Shown here in pieces: positions 62,725 to 64,000 of a stretch of DNA of 64,000 nt. The translations under genes were made by a program, and so were the position numbers. Within the stretch, counting starts at the first letter, position 1. The number at the start of each line of letters is the position of its first letter. The stretch is taken from NCBI GenBank assembly GCA_038229295.1, contig JBBROO010000005.1, positions 1 to 64,000 of the forward strand, given 5' to 3'. Origin of the DNA: JAJPGZ01 sp038229295 (GTDB lineage Bacteria > Verrucomicrobiota > Verrucomicrobiia > Chthoniobacterales > UBA10450). The notes beneath the pieces were generated by a model. That model worked only from the letters and a program-made list of their open reading frames with translations. It was not told where the DNA came from and searched no databases.

Positions 62725-63726
62725 TTGCACGCACCGGGAATTGTCGATCTTCACTTCGATCTTCCCATGGATCTGTATGAGAAGCGGAATCGCGGCGGCG
62801 CTCTTGCGTCGCATTATCTGCCGGAATTTGAAGCCGGCGACATCGGCGTGATCGGCGCCGCCATTTATGTCGAGGATCGCTACATGCCCGAGCTGGCACT
62901 GCGGGTCGGCCTCGATCAAATCGCGCAACTGTATGCGGAAGTCGAAAAGACGGAGCGCTTCGCCATTTGCAAAACGCACGACGACATCGAGCGCGCGCGC
63001 GGGGCCGGCAAAATCGCGTTGCTCATCACGATGGAAGGGGTGGAGCCGTTAGGCGACGATTTGAATTTACTGCGCGTGTTTTATGAATTGGGCGTGCGCG
63101 TTATCGGTCTGACTCATGCGCGCCGCAACGCCGCCGGCAGCGGCGGCATTTTTGCTGCGACCGGTTCATCGCGCGACGGGCTCACTGCTTTCGGTCGCGA
63201 TGTTGTCCGGGAATGCGAACGGCTTGGCGTGATTGTCGATCTTGCCCACATCAATCCGAAAGGCTTCGAAGAGATTGTCGATCTTACGACGAAGCCGCTC
63301 ATCGTTTCACATACCAACGCGCGAAAATTCCACGACATCGAGCGCAACATCAGCGACGAGCAGATCAAAGCGATCGGCCAACGCGGTGGAGTCATCGGCC
63401 TCAACGCCATCCTGGTTAGCGCGAGCCAGGAGCAGAGCACGCTCGATCATTACGTCGATCACATCGCGTATGTCATCGGGCTCATCGGCATCGACTGTGT
63501 CGGAATCGGATTCGATTTTTGCGAATATCTTTTCACCCAACTGCCGGCGTCGGTGCGCGAGGAACTCGCGGCCAAACTTACGAAGCCGTATTTTATTCCC
63601 GAGCTGACGAACCACAGCCACGCGCGAAATCTGACGCGCAAATTGATCGAGCGCGGATTCGATGACGAGCAAATCGAAAAGATCTTGTTTCGAAATTGGA
63701 TGCGGATTTTGCAGGACCTGCTCTAG
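62725..63726 (+). CDS. M19 family dipeptidase (renal dipeptidase-like)
   Basis: 333 residues of the membrane-dipeptidase family. Zinc ligands: His/Asp in GIVDLHFDLPMDLYEK (residues 9-14), the Glu in LLITMEGVEPLGDDLNLLR (about 104), His in VIVDLAHINPKGF and in PLIVSHTNARKFHDIERNIS, and Asp in GIGFDFCEYLF. Start is TTG at 62725; ATG at 62691 is out of frame and no other start exists between the CHASE2 stop (TAG at 62680-62682, same frame) and it. May be co-transcribed with CHASE2. Two word copies here read IVDL. Confidence 0.86.
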   Translation: MHAPGIVDLHFDLPMDLYEKRNRGGALASHYLPEFEAGDIGVIGAAIYVEDRYMPELALRVGLDQIAQLYAEVEKTERFAICKTHDDIERARGAGKIALLITMEGVEPLGDDLNLLRVFYELGVRVIGLTHARRNAAGSGGIFAATGSSRDGLTAFGRDVVRECERLGVIVDLAHINPKGFEEIVDLTTKPLIVSHTNARKFHDIERNISDEQIKAIGQRGGVIGLNAILVSASQEQSTLDHYVDHIAYVIGLIGIDCVGIGFDFCEYLFTQLPASVREELAAKLTKPYFIPELTNHSHARNLTRKLIERGFDDEQIEKILFRNWMRILQDLL

Positions 63727-63750
63727 CTGTTTGGCAGCGAGGGATCGGAT

Positions 63751-64000
63751 TTGAAGTTCCTTAATTTGACTCGGCGCACGGAGATCGGCGCGAACTCGTA
63801 CTATTTAGAGGGCGACGGCTATCGCCTTGTCCTCGACAGCGGGATGCATCCGAAATTCGAAGGCGAAGAGGCGCTGCCGAATTTCAAAGCGCTGCAAGAT
63901 CGACAACTGGATGCGGTCATCGTTTCGCACGCGCATCAGGACCACATCGGCACACTGCCGTTATTGATGCGGCGACAGCCGAACGCGCGCGTGTTCATGC
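63751..64000 (+). CDS. MBL-fold metallo-hydrolase, 5' part (runs off the window)
   Basis: 83 residues visible before the window ends. The frame starts TTG with GAGGG eight bases upstream and begins LKFLNLTRRTEIGANSYYLE. The metal motif VIVSHAHQDHIGTLPLLMRR (about 61-80) marks the MBL fold. The start and GANSYYLE loop resemble beta-CASP RNA-processing nucleases, but the beta-CASP region is beyond the window. A word copy (63896) is read as QDRQ. Confidence 0.8.
   Translation, partial: MKFLNLTRRTEIGANSYYLEGDGYRLVLDSGMHPKFEGEEALPNFKALQDRQLDAVIVSHAHQDHIGTLPLLMRRQPNARVFM

Overview
The window looks like a chromosomal segment of a Gram-negative, probably free-living or soil, member of the Verrucomicrobiota (Chthoniobacter/Spartobacteria-like). 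This is inferred, not proven. Supporting points are a fused LpxC-FabZ lipid A enzyme followed by LpxA, a TIGR03790-type exported protein, a fused SpmA/SpmB protein, abundant RND efflux, and moderately GC-rich DNA. No ribosomal RNA, phage, plasmid, CRISPR array or classical insertion sequence was seen. Nearly all DNA is coding and most genes are housekeeping.

Layout. 1-5.1 kb: FAD oxidoreductase, SpmAB-like membrane protein, OsmC protein, a DUF4242-cyclase fusion and an EamA transporter. 5.1-9.2 kb: recN, a PhnP-like metallo-hydrolase and a TIGR03790 protein. 9.2-16.7 kb: lpxA and lpxC-fabZ, a secreted FlgD-Ig-like protein, a GH57 branching enzyme, an aspartate-type aminotransferase, a tandem nucleoside diphosphate kinase and prmA. 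16.7-21.2 kb: a ring-cleaving dioxygenase homologue, DAHP synthase, trpG and trpE. 21.2-23 kb: tRNA-Gly and a damaged sigma-factor locus. 23-29.6 kb: the operon nusA-infB-rbfA-nrnA-truB-ribF, with a possible attenuator ahead of nusA. 29.7-40 kb: a glycosyltransferase, an RND pump, a PilT-type ATPase, a cyclase-TolB-TPR protein and a glutathionyl-hydroquinone reductase homologue. 40-48.5 kb: a hybrid kinase, an acyltransferase, tRNA-Arg, an SGNH hydrolase/carbamoyltransferase/SxtJ/DUF5989 cluster with a frameshifted carbamoyltransferase, and YihY. 48.5-54 kb: a TetR-controlled RND efflux operon with a hotdog thioesterase. 54-64 kb: tilS, gltX, glnS, aroE, proC, nadA, a CHASE2 protein, an M19 dipeptidase and the start of an MBL-fold hydrolase.

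The most striking signal is not a gene. A 10-base word, AAGATCGACA, occurs about 94 times by hand count (about 50 on the + strand, 44 on the - strand). It lies inside genes in all three reading frames, between genes, and over start codons. Chance expectation is about 0.1. A second word, CCTAACG (usually GCCTAACGA), occurs about 45 times. Density and orientation resemble DNA uptake sequences of Neisseria and Pasteurellaceae, but I know of no description of these words. They are the best candidate for an undescribed system here.

A second repeat layer consists of five roughly 77-117 bp MITE-like elements whose terminal inverted repeats abut, and probably supply ribosome-binding sequence to, aroE and proC. 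Other palindromic repeats have extended the 3' end of glnS.
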